36,966 bases of DNA from Nocardia testacea NBRC 100365 (GTDB lineage Bacteria; Actinomycetota; Actinomycetes; Mycobacteriales; Mycobacteriaceae), in assembly GCF_000308775.1 (NCBI RefSeq), contig NZ_BAGJ01000039.1:1-36966 (forward strand), in the 5' to 3' direction. A model generated the notes under the pieces. That model was given only the letters and a program-made list of their open reading frames with translations. It searched no databases and was not told the DNA's origin. The position numbers and the translations under genes are program-made. This document shows, in pieces, positions 16,475 to 24,723 of the stretch. Numbering within the stretch: position 1 is the first letter of the stretch; every line of letters starts with the position of its first letter.

Positions 16475-17619
16475 CAACAGCATCGCGCAGCGATTCCGTC
16501 AGGGGTGGCGGTGGCGCGACAGGTGGGCCGACCGCCGGCGTCGCCCCGCAGGCCGGAGTGCACTCGCGCTGGCCCGGGCTCATCGCTGCCTACCGCGACC
16601 GCCTCGCGGGCGCGGCCGACTGGGAACCGGTCACCCTCTTCGAGGGTGGGACCCCGCTGGTTCCCGCGCCGCATCTGTCGCGGCTCACCGGTTGCGAGGT
16701 GTACCTGAAGGTCGAGGGCGCGAATCCGACGGGTTCGTTCAAGGACCGCGGCATGACCATGGCCATGACCGATGCCAAGTATCGCGGTCAGCAGGCGGTG
16801 CTGTGCGCCTCCACCGGTAACACCTCCGCCTCGGCCGCGGCCTACGCCACCCGCGCCGGCATGACCTGCGCGGTGCTCATCCCGCAGGGCAAGATCGCCA
16901 TGGGCAAACTGGCCCAGGCCGTGATGCTCGGCGCGAAGGTCATCCAGGTCGAGGGCAATTTCGACGACTGCCTGGAACTGGCGCGCAAAGTCACCTCGGA
17001 CTTCCCGTCCATCGGCCTGGTGAACTCGGTGAACCCGGCCCGGATCGAGGGGCAGAAGACCGCCTCCTTCGAAATCTGTGATGTGCTCGGCCGGGCCCCC
17101 GATGTGCACGCGCTGCCGGTGGGCAATGCCGGCAACATCACCGCCTACTGGCGGGGCTACCGCGAGTACCGCGCCGATGGCGTGACCGAAACGCTTCCCC
17201 GCATGCTCGGCGTCCAGGCCGCCGGGGCGGCCCCGCTGGTCAACGGCGCGCCGGTGAGTCATCCGGAGACCATCGCGACCGCCATCCGGATCGGCGCACC
17301 CGCCTCCTGGAACGGCGCCGTGGCGGCCAAGGAGGAATCCGGCGGAGCCTTCCGCGCGGCCACCGACGAGGAGATTCTGCACGCGTACCGCCTGGTCGCG
17401 GCCGAAGAGGGCGTTTTCGTGGAGCCCGCGTCGGCGGCCAGTGTGGCCGGTGTGCTGGCCGCTCACGCCGAAGGCTGGCTGGAACCCGGGCAGACCGTGG
17501 TCTGCACGGTCACCGGGAACGGTCTCAAGGACCCCGATACCGCCCTGCTCGGGATGCCCGAGGTGCAGGCCATCCAGGTCGACCCGGTCGCGGTGGCCGC
17601 ACGACTCGAACTGGCCTGA
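16471..17619 (+). CDS. thrC: Threonine synthase
   Basis: 382 residues, a fold-II PLP enzyme that converts O-phosphohomoserine to threonine. The PLP lysine is Lys91 in [26 protein letters not shown] is the phosphate-binding block, and [16 protein letters not shown] and '[15 protein letters not shown]' follow. The ATG overlaps the hom stop by 4 bases (ATGA), giving coupled translation. The N-terminus is about 20 residues longer than in M. tuberculosis ThrC and is Gly/Ala/Ser-rich; with the overlap, I still favour this start. Confidence 0.96.
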   Translation: MTTASRSDSVRGGGGATGGPTAGVAPQAGVHSRWPGLIAAYRDRLAGAADWEPVTLFEGGTPLVPAPHLSRLTGCEVYLKVEGANPTGSFKDRGMTMAMTDAKYRGQQAVLCASTGNTSASAAAYATRAGMTCAVLIPQGKIAMGKLAQAVMLGAKVIQVEGNFDDCLELARKVTSDFPSIGLVNSVNPARIEGQKTASFEICDVLGRAPDVHALPVGNAGNITAYWRGYREYRADGVTETLPRMLGVQAAGAAPLVNGAPVSHPETIATAIRIGAPASWNGAVAAKEESGGAFRAATDEEILHAYRLVAAEEGVFVEPASAASVAGVLAAHAEGWLEPGQTVVCTVTGNGLKDPDTALLGMPEVQAIQVDPVAVAARLELA

Positions 17620-17621
17620 CG

Positions 17622-18593
17622 GTGGATACGCGCGAAAGCCGGCTCGTGGCTCCGACCCTGCCGTCCGGTATCACGGTCGCCGTCCGGGTACCGGCCTCCA
17701 CCGCGAATCTGGGGCCCGGTTTCGATTCGCTGGGTATGGCCCTGGGGATCTACGACGAGATCGAGGTGCGCAGCACCGATTCCGGCTTGAATATCCGCAT
17801 GGAGGGTGAAGGCGCCGGCGAGGTGGCCTGGGGGCCACAGCATCTGGTGGTCCGGGCGATAGAACGCGGGCTGGAATCGGCCGGAGTCTGGGCCGACGGA
17901 CTGGACGTGCTGTGCCGGAACGCGATTCCGCATTCCCGCGGACTGGGCTCCTCGGCCTCGGCCGTGGTCGGCGGGCTGGCGGCCGGGCGTGCGCTGGCCG
18001 CGCAATTCGATCCGGCCCTGGCGGTGGATACCGATCAATTGGTGCAGCTGGCCTCGGAATTCGAAGGCCACCCCGATAACGCCGCCGCCAGTGTGCTCGG
18101 TGGCATCGTCGTGTCCTGGACCGAGACCGGCCCCGGCCCGGATACCGATATCGGCGCACCGCAACGGCTGTACCGGGCGGTCCGCCTCGACGCGCATCCC
18201 ACGCTGCGTCCGGTCGTCCTGGTCCCCGAGGAACGGTCCTCCACCGCGCAGACCCGCGGGCTGCTGCCCGAACTGGTACCGCACCGGGACGCGGCGTTCA
18301 ATGTGAGCCGGGCCGCGCTGGCGGTGGTCGCGCTGACCCAGCGCCCGGACCTGCTGCTCCCGGCCACGGCCGACCGGCTGCACCAGACCCAGCGCGCCCC
18401 CGCGCTCCCGCTGACCACCGCATGGATCCAGCGGTTGCGCGACGCCGGCATCGCGGCCACGGTCTCCGGCGCCGGGCCCACCGTGCTCGCGCTCACGACC
18501 TGCGCTTTTCCCGAAGAATTACGGCTTCGGGCCGCCGCGGACGGGCTCCGGATCATCGAGCCGGGCATCGCGGAAGGCGTGCAGATCAGCTGA
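17622..18593 (+). CDS. thrB: Homoserine kinase
   Basis: 323 residues, a GHMP kinase that phosphorylates homoserine, the step between Hom and ThrC. '[20 protein letters not shown]' is the N-terminal substrate motif, [16 protein letters not shown] the ATP-binding GLGSSA loop and '[13 protein letters not shown]' the third GHMP motif. The GTG lies 2 bases after thrC stops with no Shine-Dalgarno of its own, so it depends on coupling; a GTG at 17646 is an alternative. It is the last gene of the lysine/threonine unit. Confidence 0.95.
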   Translation: MDTRESRLVAPTLPSGITVAVRVPASTANLGPGFDSLGMALGIYDEIEVRSTDSGLNIRMEGEGAGEVAWGPQHLVVRAIERGLESAGVWADGLDVLCRNAIPHSRGLGSSASAVVGGLAAGRALAAQFDPALAVDTDQLVQLASEFEGHPDNAAASVLGGIVVSWTETGPGPDTDIGAPQRLYRAVRLDAHPTLRPVVLVPEERSSTAQTRGLLPELVPHRDAAFNVSRAALAVVALTQRPDLLLPATADRLHQTQRAPALPLTTAWIQRLRDAGIAATVSGAGPTVLALTTCAFPEELRLRAAADGLRIIEPGIAEGVQIS

Positions 18594-18607
18594 CGGGCGC
18601 GTCCGCC

Positions 18608-18644
18608 TTGCCGACCTTCGTACTTGCCCGCTATCCTGGGCAAG
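18608..18644 (+). promoter_or_regulatory. Candidate rho promoter with dyad around the -10 box
   Basis: TTGCCG (18608-18613) and TATCCT (18632-18637) are 18 bases apart. CTTGCCC (18623-18629) and GGGCAAG (18638-18644) form a perfect 7-bp dyad that encloses the -10 box. The inferred start is near 18644. Confidence 0.55.
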
Positions 18645-18905
18645 TCCGTACATCGCGCGCATCAGACGCCGGTGCTTCATCAGGGCAATCGCTCCAGCAG
18701 GCTCCAGGCTCGAGCCCTCATGCCATGGGGGTGCCGCGCAGCCGCTCAACTGGAATGATCTCTTCCACCTTTTCCAGCGGTGGCGAAGCACCCGGTCCCG
18801 GAGGGGCAGGCGATACGGCTACAAATCCGAGTCCGGCAGCGAGATCGGGCTACGGAACGAACCCTCGACACAGCACACGGCCATCGAGGGAAGGAAAGGA
18901 TCTCC
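18645..18905 (+). other. Long 5' leader of rho
   Basis: About 260 bases without a conserved gene between the inferred promoter and the rho GTG. A 12-codon ORF (ATG 18720 to TGA 18758, without a clear RBS) and a second ATG frame from 18725 that runs past the rho start are present. Long rho leaders in other bacteria carry autoregulatory attenuation; here that is inference only. Confidence 0.4.
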
Positions 18906-20984
18906 GTGACAGATACGGACCTGCTCGCGACACCCGGGGTGGAATCCGACTCCGAACCCTCGGGCAACCGCGAAAGTGACTCCGGACAGATTTCTTCGAA
19001 GATGAGCGAGAACACCGACATCGGATCGGGGCTGACTGGAATGTTGTTGCCGCAGTTGCGCGCACTGGCAGGGGAACTCGGAATTCGAGGCACCTCCGGT
19101 ATGCGTAAGGGTGATCTCATCGCCGCCATCAAGGAAAACCAGGCCGGCAGACCCGCCGCCGCGGAGCGCAGCACCCGCGCGAAGGCTGCCAAAGAACGTA
19201 AAACCGCAGACCAGCCTGCCGAGGCCGGGACCGCGGCGCCTGCCGTCGAGGCCGCGCCCGCCGCCGCGTCGGCTCCGGCGGTCGAAGCGCCCGCCGCCGA
19301 TACCGCGGCGAACAAGGACTCCGCGGCCGCGGACAAGGGCAAGCCCGACCAGGCCGCCACCAATGGCTCGGCGACCATCAACGGCACCGCAGGCACGGCC
19401 GCGGACACCGATTCCGGCGCCAAGACCGAGGGCAGAGGCGACAACAAGCCGGCCGAGGGCACCGAGGATTCGGGCCGCGACTCCGGCCAGCGCGGCCGCG
19501 GCCGCCAGCGTCGTGGCCGGGACCAGCAGCCCAAGAACGGTGAACCCGCCGGCGAGGACGCCAAGCAGCAGGACGGCGCGAAGAACGACGGCGCCAAGCA
19601 GGACGGTAAGGACAGCAAGGACGGCGAGCAGGGCGAGCGCCGTCGCGACCGCAACCAGGGCCAGCAGGGCCAGGGCGGCGACCAGCGCGGCTCCGGCAAC
19701 CGGGGCGGCGGCGATCGCGGTGGCGACGACGAGGAAGGCGGCCGTGGCCGCCGTGGCCGCCGGTTCCGCGAACGTCGCCGGGGCCGCGACCGTGACGGTG
19801 GCGGCGGTGAATCGCGCGAGCCCGAGATTCGCGAAGACGACGTGCTCCAGCCGGTCGCGGGCATCCTCGACGTGCTGGACAACTACGCGTTCGTGCGCAC
19901 CTCCGGCTACCTGGCCGGCCCGAACGACGTCTACGTCTCGATGAACCTGGTCCGCAAGAACGGCCTGCGCCGCGGTGACGCGATCACCGGCGCGGTCCGC
20001 GCGCCGCGCGACGGGGAACAGAGCAATCAGCGGCAGAAGTTCGATCCGCTGGTGCGGCTGGACACCGTCAACGGTGCCGAAATCGATTCGGCCAAGCGCC
20101 GCCCCGATTTCAACAAGCTGACCCCGCTGTACCCGAACCAGCGGCTGCGCCTGGAAACCCAGCAGAACAAGCTGACCACCCGGGTGATCGACCTGATCAT
20201 GCCGATCGGTAAGGGCCAGCGTGCACTGATCGTGTCCCCGCCGAAGGCCGGTAAGACCACGATCATGCAGGACATCGCCAACGCGATCGCGATCAACAAC
20301 CCCGAGTGCTACCTCATGGTGGTACTGGTCGACGAACGTCCCGAAGAAGTCACCGATATGCAGCGCTCGGTGAAGGGCGAGGTCATCGCCTCCACCTTCG
20401 ACCGGCCGCCGTCCGACCACACCTCGGTCGCCGAACTGGCGATCGAGCGGGCCAAGCGCCTGGTCGAAATGGGCAAGGACGTCGTGGTGCTGCTCGACTC
20501 GATCACCCGGCTGGGCCGCGCGTACAACAATTCCTCGCCGGCTTCCGGGCGCATCCTGTCCGGTGGTGTCGACTCCACCGCGCTGTACCCGCCCAAGCGG
20601 TTCCTCGGCGCGGCGCGCAATATCGAGAACGGCGGCTCGCTCACCATCATCGCCACCGCCATGGTGGAGACCGGTTCGACCGGTGACACGGTGATCTTCG
20701 AGGAGTTCAAGGGCACCGGTAACGCCGAGCTCAAACTGGACCGCAAGATCGCCGAGCGGCGCGTGTTCCCCGCGGTGGACGTCAACCCGTCCGGTACCCG
20801 TAAGGACGAGCTGCTGCTCAACCCGGACGAGGCCGCGGTCCTGCACAAGCTGCGCCGGGTGCTGTCCGGTCTGGACTCCCACCAGGCGATCGACCTGCTG
20901 ATCGACCGCCTGCGCAAGAGCAAGAACAACCTCGAGTTCCTGATGCAGGTCTCCAAGACCGCACCGGGCGCATTGGACGAATGA
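18906..20984 (+). CDS. rho: Transcription termination factor Rho
   Basis: 692 residues, a hexameric RNA-dependent ATPase that ends transcription. An N-terminal Rho_N helix bundle (~46-80, [20 protein letters not shown]) is followed by a low-complexity insert (~81-310), first Ala/Pro-rich and then full of Arg, Gly, Asp, Gln and Lys ([31 protein letters not shown]). The primary RNA-binding OB domain starts near 311. Walker A PPKAGKTT is at ~445-452, Walker B near 528 ([10 protein letters not shown]), and the Q/R loops follow. GTG 18906 has AAGGAAAGGA 5 bases upstream; the frame opens earlier but the residues do not fit. Met586 (ATAMVETG) matches the Leu-to-Met change linked to bicyclomycin insensitivity in M. 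tuberculosis Rho. Confidence 0.97.
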   Translation: MTDTDLLATPGVESDSEPSGNRESDSGQISSKMSENTDIGSGLTGMLLPQLRALAGELGIRGTSGMRKGDLIAAIKENQAGRPAAAERSTRAKAAKERKTADQPAEAGTAAPAVEAAPAAASAPAVEAPAADTAANKDSAAADKGKPDQAATNGSATINGTAGTAADTDSGAKTEGRGDNKPAEGTEDSGRDSGQRGRGRQRRGRDQQPKNGEPAGEDAKQQDGAKNDGAKQDGKDSKDGEQGERRRDRNQGQQGQGGDQRGSGNRGGGDRGGDDEEGGRGRRGRRFRERRRGRDRDGGGGESREPEIREDDVLQPVAGILDVLDNYAFVRTSGYLAGPNDVYVSMNLVRKNGLRRGDAITGAVRAPRDGEQSNQRQKFDPLVRLDTVNGAEIDSAKRRPDFNKLTPLYPNQRLRLETQQNKLTTRVIDLIMPIGKGQRALIVSPPKAGKTTIMQDIANAIAINNPECYLMVVLVDERPEEVTDMQRSVKGEVIASTFDRPPSDHTSVAELAIERAKRLVEMGKDVVVLLDSITRLGRAYNNSSPASGRILSGGVDSTALYPPKRFLGAARNIENGGSLTIIATAMVETGSTGDTVIFEEFKGTGNAELKLDRKIAERRVFPAVDVNPSGTRKDELLLNPDEAAVLHKLRRVLSGLDSHQAIDLLIDRLRKSKNNLEFLMQVSKTAPGALDE

Positions 20985-21061
20985 GTTCTGTCTGATCGCG
21001 GGCCTCCGGGCCCGAGGGGCCTCGGCCTCCTGGGCCTCCTGGGCCTCGCTGAACTCGGCAC

Positions 21062-21104
21062 CGAGCGGGTCGACCTTCCGAGAAGGTCGACCCGCTCGTC
21101 GTTT
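21062..21104 (+). terminator. Strong terminator after rho
   Basis: A perfect 17-bp stem: 21062-21078 (CGAGCGGGTCGACCTTC) and 21082-21098, with a 3-base loop, then TCGTTT. A short direct repeat (CTGGGCCTC twice, ~21028-21046) lies before it. Confidence 0.88.
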
Positions 21105-21182
21105 CCGGGGAAGGACGTGCCGGGCGAGGCCCGGTACCCGAGCAACCGGGGACCCGGCGGAACAAATATGGCGGTGGGGGCG

Positions 21183-21244
21183 TTGCAGCGGGCATCGGTG
21201 GTTCTGGCATACTGGATCGCCGTGCGTCTGCGATTCGCGCAGAC
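21183..21244 (+). promoter_or_regulatory. Candidate rpmE promoter and 5' leader hairpin
   Basis: TTGCAG (21183-21188) and an extended -10 box TGG-CATACT (CATACT at 21208-21213) precede a perfect hairpin GTCTGCG-ATTCG-CGCAGAC (21226-21244) near the inferred 5' end. About 80 bases remain to the ATG. L31 genes in several phyla have autoregulatory leader structures; whether this is one is not proven. Confidence 0.45.
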
Positions 21245-21324
21245 AATCCCGCCTGAAGTCGGTTCCGGTTCACGTTCGGCGCAAAGGCCCGAGCGACCCG
21301 GCGACCAATATCGAGAGGACACCC

Positions 21325-21552
21325 ATGAAGGCAGGAATTCACCCGACCTACGTCGACACCACGGTGGTCTGCGGTTGCGGTAATACCTTCCAGACCCGTT
21401 CCACCAAGGAATCGGGGCACATCACCGTCGAGGTCTGCTCGCAGTGCCACCCGTTCTACACCGGCAAGCAGAAGATCCTGGACACCGGTGGTCGTGTGGC
21501 CCGCTTCGAGGCCCGCTACGGCAAGCGTGCCAAGAAGGCCGACGCCAGCTAG
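21325..21552 (+). CDS. rpmE: 50S ribosomal protein L31 (zinc-binding form)
   Basis: 75 residues, a component of the large ribosomal subunit at the central protuberance bridge. The start [19 protein letters not shown] and the later [13 protein letters not shown] supply the CxC...CxxC zinc ligands, so this is the zinc-containing (C+) form, not the zinc-free paralogue made under zinc starvation. The C-terminus is basic ([12 protein letters not shown]). ATG 21325 has GAGAGG 8 bases upstream. It is a single-gene unit between two terminators. Confidence 0.97.
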   Translation: MKAGIHPTYVDTTVVCGCGNTFQTRSTKESGHITVEVCSQCHPFYTGKQKILDTGGRVARFEARYGKRAKKADAS

Positions 21553-21558
21553 CTTTCC

Positions 21559-21605
21559 CGCCAACGCCCGGTCCTGCAGTCGCAGGCCGGGCGTTGGCGT
21601 TTTTG
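21559..21605 (+). terminator. Classic rho-independent terminator after rpmE
   Basis: CGCCAACGCCCGG (21559-21571) pairs perfectly with CCGGGCGTTGGCG (21587-21599), with an inner CCTGC/GCAGG stem, and is followed by TTTTT (21600-21604). It starts 6 bases after the stop. Confidence 0.95.
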
Positions 21606-21651
21606 TGCCCTCCCTTCCCCGCGTCGCCCTTTCCGAGTAGGAGCCACGTTC

Positions 21652-22728
21652 ATGGCCGAGAAAACCGCGCCGTCCGCGATCGACGATGTGCTGGCCGAAT
21701 ACGCCGGACTGGAAACCCAGCTGGCGGATCCGTCCCTGCACAACGACCCGGACGCCGCGCGGCGAGTCGGGAAGAGGTTCGCCGAACTCGCCCCGGTGAT
21801 GACCACCTACCGGAAACTCACCGCCACCCGCGACGACCTCGAGGCCGCCCGGGAACTTGCCGCCGACGACCCGGCGTTCGCCGCCGAGGTCCCCGGACTC
21901 GAGGAACAACTCGAAGAACTCGAGAAACAGCTCGCCGATCTGCTCGCCCCCCGCGACCCGCACGACGGCGACGATGTGGTGCTCGAGGTGAAATCCGGTG
22001 AAGGCGGCGAAGAATCGGCTCTGTTCGCCGCGGACCTGGCCCGCATGTACGTCCGCTACGCCGAACGTCGCGGCTGGAAGGTCGAGATCCTCGACGCCGC
22101 CGTCTCCGATCTCGGCGGCTACAAAGAAGCGACGCTGTCCATCAAGAGCCGCGATGCCGCCCGTGACGGCGTCTGGTCGCGTTTCAAGTTCGAAGGCGGA
22201 GTCCACCGGGTGCAGCGGGTGCCGGTCACCGAATCGCAGGGCCGCGTCCACACCTCGGCCGCCGGTGTCCTCATCTACCCCGAACCCGACGAGGTCGAAG
22301 AAGTACAGATCGACGAGAGCGATCTGCGCATCGACGTCTATCGCTCCTCCGGTAAAGGCGGCCAGGGCGTCAACACCACCGACTCGGCCGTTCGCATCAC
22401 CCACCTGCCCTCCGGGATCGTCGTCACCTGCCAGAACGAACGCTCGCAGCTGCAGAACAAGGCCCGCGCCATGCAGGTCCTGGCCGCCCGGCTGCAAGCC
22501 CTGGCCGAAGAACAGGCCGAACAGGAAGCCGCGGAAGGCCGGGCCGGACAGATCCGCACGGTCGACCGCTCCGAACGCATCCGCACCTACAACTTCCCGG
22601 AGAACCGCATCGCCGACCACCGCATCGGCTACAAAGCCCACAACCTGGACGCCGTCCTCAACGGCGAAATGGACGCCCTCCTGGATGCCCTGGCCACCGC
22701 CGACCGCGCCGCCCGCATGGCCGAATAG
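21652..22728 (+). CDS. prfA: Peptide chain release factor 1
   Basis: 358 residues; it reads UAA and UAG in the ribosomal A site and triggers peptide release. An N-terminal coiled-coil domain (~1-100, Glu/Leu/Ala-rich) precedes domain 2, with the P-x-T codon-recognition tripeptide as PVT in [17 protein letters not shown]. The catalytic GGQ loop is [21 protein letters not shown], and the class-typical '[18 protein letters not shown]' and '[18 protein letters not shown]' follow. ATG 21652 has TAGGAG about 9 bases upstream. The next gene encodes the methylase that modifies its GGQ glutamine. Confidence 0.97.
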   Translation: MAEKTAPSAIDDVLAEYAGLETQLADPSLHNDPDAARRVGKRFAELAPVMTTYRKLTATRDDLEAARELAADDPAFAAEVPGLEEQLEELEKQLADLLAPRDPHDGDDVVLEVKSGEGGEESALFAADLARMYVRYAERRGWKVEILDAAVSDLGGYKEATLSIKSRDAARDGVWSRFKFEGGVHRVQRVPVTESQGRVHTSAAGVLIYPEPDEVEEVQIDESDLRIDVYRSSGKGGQGVNTTDSAVRITHLPSGIVVTCQNERSQLQNKARAMQVLAARLQALAEEQAEQEAAEGRAGQIRTVDRSERIRTYNFPENRIADHRIGYKAHNLDAVLNGEMDALLDALATADRAARMAE

Positions 22729-22807
22729 TTGTGTTCGTTCGCGAGCCTCGGGCGCGCGGTCCGAAGCCCGTTCGACCCCGCGCCCGCCGACCCGCCAGAA
22801 TGTCACG

Positions 22808-23683
22808 GTGACCCGCGTTCAACTCCGCCCTGTGCTCGCCGAAGCGACGGAAGTTCTCGGTGCGGCCGGAGTGCCCAGCCCACGCGTCGATGCCGAGCAG
22901 TTGGCAGCGCATGTGCTGGGTGTGGACCGCTCCCGGCTCCTGCTGAATCCACTGATCGGGCCGGAGCAGCTCGCCGCCTATCGGGCGCTGGTGGCCCGCC
23001 GCGCCGAGCGGGTGCCGCTGCAGCATCTGACCGGGCGCTCGTATATGGGTGAGATCGATCTCGCGGTGGGTCCCGGGGTCTTCGTGCCGCGCCCGGAGAC
23101 CGAGTTGCTCTTCGCCTGGGCGCTGGCCCACCTGGAGGCCGTCCGCCACGACCACACGCCGGTGGTGGTGGACCTGTGCACGGGTTCGGGCGCACTCGCT
23201 CTCGCCGTGGCGCACGCCCGGCCGGATGCCGACGTGCACGCGGTGGAATTGGATCCCGAGGCGCTGAGCTGGGCCCGCCGCAATGCCGAACAGCGCGCCG
23301 CCGACGGCGACTCCCCGATCACCCTGCACCACGACGACGTGACCGATCCGCATCTGCTCACCGAACTCGACGGTTATGTCGATCTCGTCGTCGCCAACCC
23401 GCCCTACATCCCCGACGGCGCCGAACTGTCTCCCGAGGTGGCCGACCACGACCCGCATCGCGCCCTGTTCGGCGGCCTCGACGGCCTCGACGTGATCCGC
23501 CCCCTGGTGCCGCTCATCGGCCGCCTGCTCCGGCCGGGTGGGGGAGCGGCGATCGAGCACGACGACAGCAACGGCGGGGAACTCGCGCGGCTACTGGCGG
23601 CGGACGAGCGATTCACCGGGATCGTCGAGCATCCGGATCTGGCCGGGAAACCCCGGTTTGTGGCCGCTGTACGGGTGAGCTGA
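22808..23683 (+). CDS. prmC: Release factor glutamine methyltransferase
   Basis: 291 residues; it transfers a methyl group from S-adenosylmethionine to the GGQ glutamine of RF1 and RF2. A helical N-terminal domain (~1-80, with VPLQHLTGRSYMG) binds the factor. The Rossmann SAM site shows VVDLCTGSGALALAVA, and the catalytic VANPPYIPD (NPPY) motif follows. GTG 22808 is the only sensible start; 79 bases separate it from prfA and no promoter is obvious, so both are probably on one mRNA. The 3' side leads into a region rich in inverted repeats. Confidence 0.95.
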   Translation: MTRVQLRPVLAEATEVLGAAGVPSPRVDAEQLAAHVLGVDRSRLLLNPLIGPEQLAAYRALVARRAERVPLQHLTGRSYMGEIDLAVGPGVFVPRPETELLFAWALAHLEAVRHDHTPVVVDLCTGSGALALAVAHARPDADVHAVELDPEALSWARRNAEQRAADGDSPITLHHDDVTDPHLLTELDGYVDLVVANPPYIPDGAELSPEVADHDPHRALFGGLDGLDVIRPLVPLIGRLLRPGGGAAIEHDDSNGGELARLLAADERFTGIVEHPDLAGKPRFVAAVRVS

Positions 23684-23790
23684 CAGGTTCTATTTGTGGC
23701 CGTGCGAGCGCCCACTCTCTATGAGGAGGGTTTGTTTGTCCGGGCAGGGTTATTGGCGGAACTGCGCGAATACACGGTCACATAAGGCGC

Positions 23791-23844
23791 TTGCGTCGGC
23801 ATCCGATCGGGACATCGAAATGCCGACGCAACCCACGTGCGTCG
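23791..23844. repeat. Mutually exclusive inverted repeats in the prmC-sua5 gap
   Basis: TTGCGTCGGCAT (23791-23802) and ATGCCGACGCAA (23820-23831) are perfect 12-bp complements with a 17-base loop. The second arm overlaps CGACGCA (23824-23830), which can instead pair with TGCGTCG (23838-23844). In RNA only one of the two stems could form, as in attenuators. No gene is recognisable in the stretch from 23684 to 23987. Confidence 0.7.
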
Positions 23845-23865
23845 AGTTCTGCGAGACACCTCCAA

Positions 23866-23961
23866 GGGTTGAGGCCCGTCTCGCCGTTTCGGTCTCGAAG
23901 CGCATGAGCCGAAGGCTCGAGTCTCGAGGCCGAAACGGCGAGACCAAGGGGGCCTCAACCC
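23866..23961. repeat. 96-base long inverted repeat upstream of sua5
   Basis: GGGTTGAGGCCC (23866-23877) pairs with GGGCCTCAACCC (23950-23961). Next, 23878-23898 pairs with 23924-23944 over 21 bp with one G-U pair, leaving a 5-base bulge (CAAGG). The loop itself holds GAGCC-GAA-GGCTC (23906-23918). In total about 33 bp of stem plus the inner hairpin. A separate GCCCCGCC-GGA-GGCGGGGC hairpin (23963-23981) follows directly. Confidence 0.8.
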
Positions 23962-23983
23962 CGCCCCGCCGGAGGCGGGGCCA

Positions 23984-23997
23984 TACCATGGTGCGCG
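23984..23997 (+). promoter_or_regulatory. Leaderless-type -10 box of sua5
   Basis: TACCAT (23984-23989) lies 7 bases before the GTG at 23997, right behind the GC hairpin. If used, the mRNA would begin at or next to the start codon. The box includes the alternative ATG start at 23988. Confidence 0.4.
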
Positions 23998-24662
23998 TGA
24001 GTACCGTCTACGACTGCGCCGATCCCGACTCGCGCGCCGCCGGCCTGGCCGCGGCTACCAGTGCTCTGAGATCGGGGCGGTTGGTCGTAGTGCCCACCGA
24101 TACCGTGTACGGCCTGGCTGCCGACGCGTTCGATTCCGCTGCGGTCGCATCGCTGCTGGCGGCCAAGGGCCGGGGGCGGGATATGCCGGTGCCGGTGCTG
24201 GTGGGTTCGTGGAACACGATCGACGGTCTGGTCTTCTCGGTGCGGCCGCAGGCTCGTGAGCTGATCCGGGCGTTCTGGCCCGGCGGGCTGAGTATCGTTG
24301 TGCAGCAGGCGCCTTCGCTGTCCTGGGATCTCGGTGAGGCGCGCGGGACGGTGATGCTGCGGATGCCGTTGCATCCGGTGGCGCTGGAATTGTTGCAGGA
24401 GGTCGGGCCGCTGGCGGTGTCCAGTGCCAATATCTCCGGTAGGCCCGCGGCCGAGAATGTGTCGCAGGCGCGGGATCAGCTCGGCACCCAGGTGGGTGTG
24501 TTCCTGGACGGCGGTCCGGCCCAGCATGCGAAGCCGTCCACCATTGTCGATCTCACCGCTGATCAGCCGCGAATCCTGCGTGCGGGCGCGGTGCCGACCG
24601 AAGCGGTCGCCGAGGTGCTGGGAGTCACCGCCGAGTCGTTGATCGGGTCCGTCGCGCGGTGA
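23997..24662 (+). CDS. sua5: Threonylcarbamoyl-AMP synthase (Sua5/YrdC)
   Basis: About 221 residues; it makes threonylcarbamoyl-AMP from threonine, bicarbonate and ATP for the t6A modification at position 37 of ANN-decoding tRNAs. VVPTDTVYGLAADAF, the Lys/Arg-rich KGRGRDMPVPVLVG, LRMPLHP and VSSANISGRPAAENV are the YrdC-fold signatures. GTG 23997 gives an N-terminus (STVYDCADPDSRAAG) that aligns with the mycobacterial protein; ATG 23988 adds three residues. The frame is open much further upstream but runs through the inverted repeats and is not credible. wecA follows 61 bases downstream, matching the order in M. tuberculosis. Confidence 0.94.
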   Translation: MSTVYDCADPDSRAAGLAAATSALRSGRLVVVPTDTVYGLAADAFDSAAVASLLAAKGRGRDMPVPVLVGSWNTIDGLVFSVRPQARELIRAFWPGGLSIVVQQAPSLSWDLGEARGTVMLRMPLHPVALELLQEVGPLAVSSANISGRPAAENVSQARDQLGTQVGVFLDGGPAQHAKPSTIVDLTADQPRILRAGAVPTEAVAEVLGVTAESLIGSVAR

Positions 24663-24723
24663 ATGTAGCGGTTTCGATGAGGGCACGGGCAGTATCCCCG
24701 GTCGCGAGGCGGTGGTCGGCGCC

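Noticed and set aside
18725..18979. ATG frame in the rho leader that overlaps the rho start
   Set aside because: 85 codons of Ser/Arg/Gly-rich sequence without RBS; kept only as a remark on the leader.
18819..20882. A 687-codon open frame antisense to rho
   Set aside because: Its composition (Val/Ala/Gly runs, no domain) is what the complement of GC-rich coding DNA gives. Rho on the other strand is certain.
21014..21051. Tandem GGGCCTC-type units after rho
   Set aside because: Only two to three short imperfect copies; too few for a repeat array and no spacers as in CRISPR.
23694..23996. N-terminal extension of Sua5 by about 100 residues
   Set aside because: It reads through the inverted repeats, has no family similarity, and Sua5 homologues start near GTG 23997.
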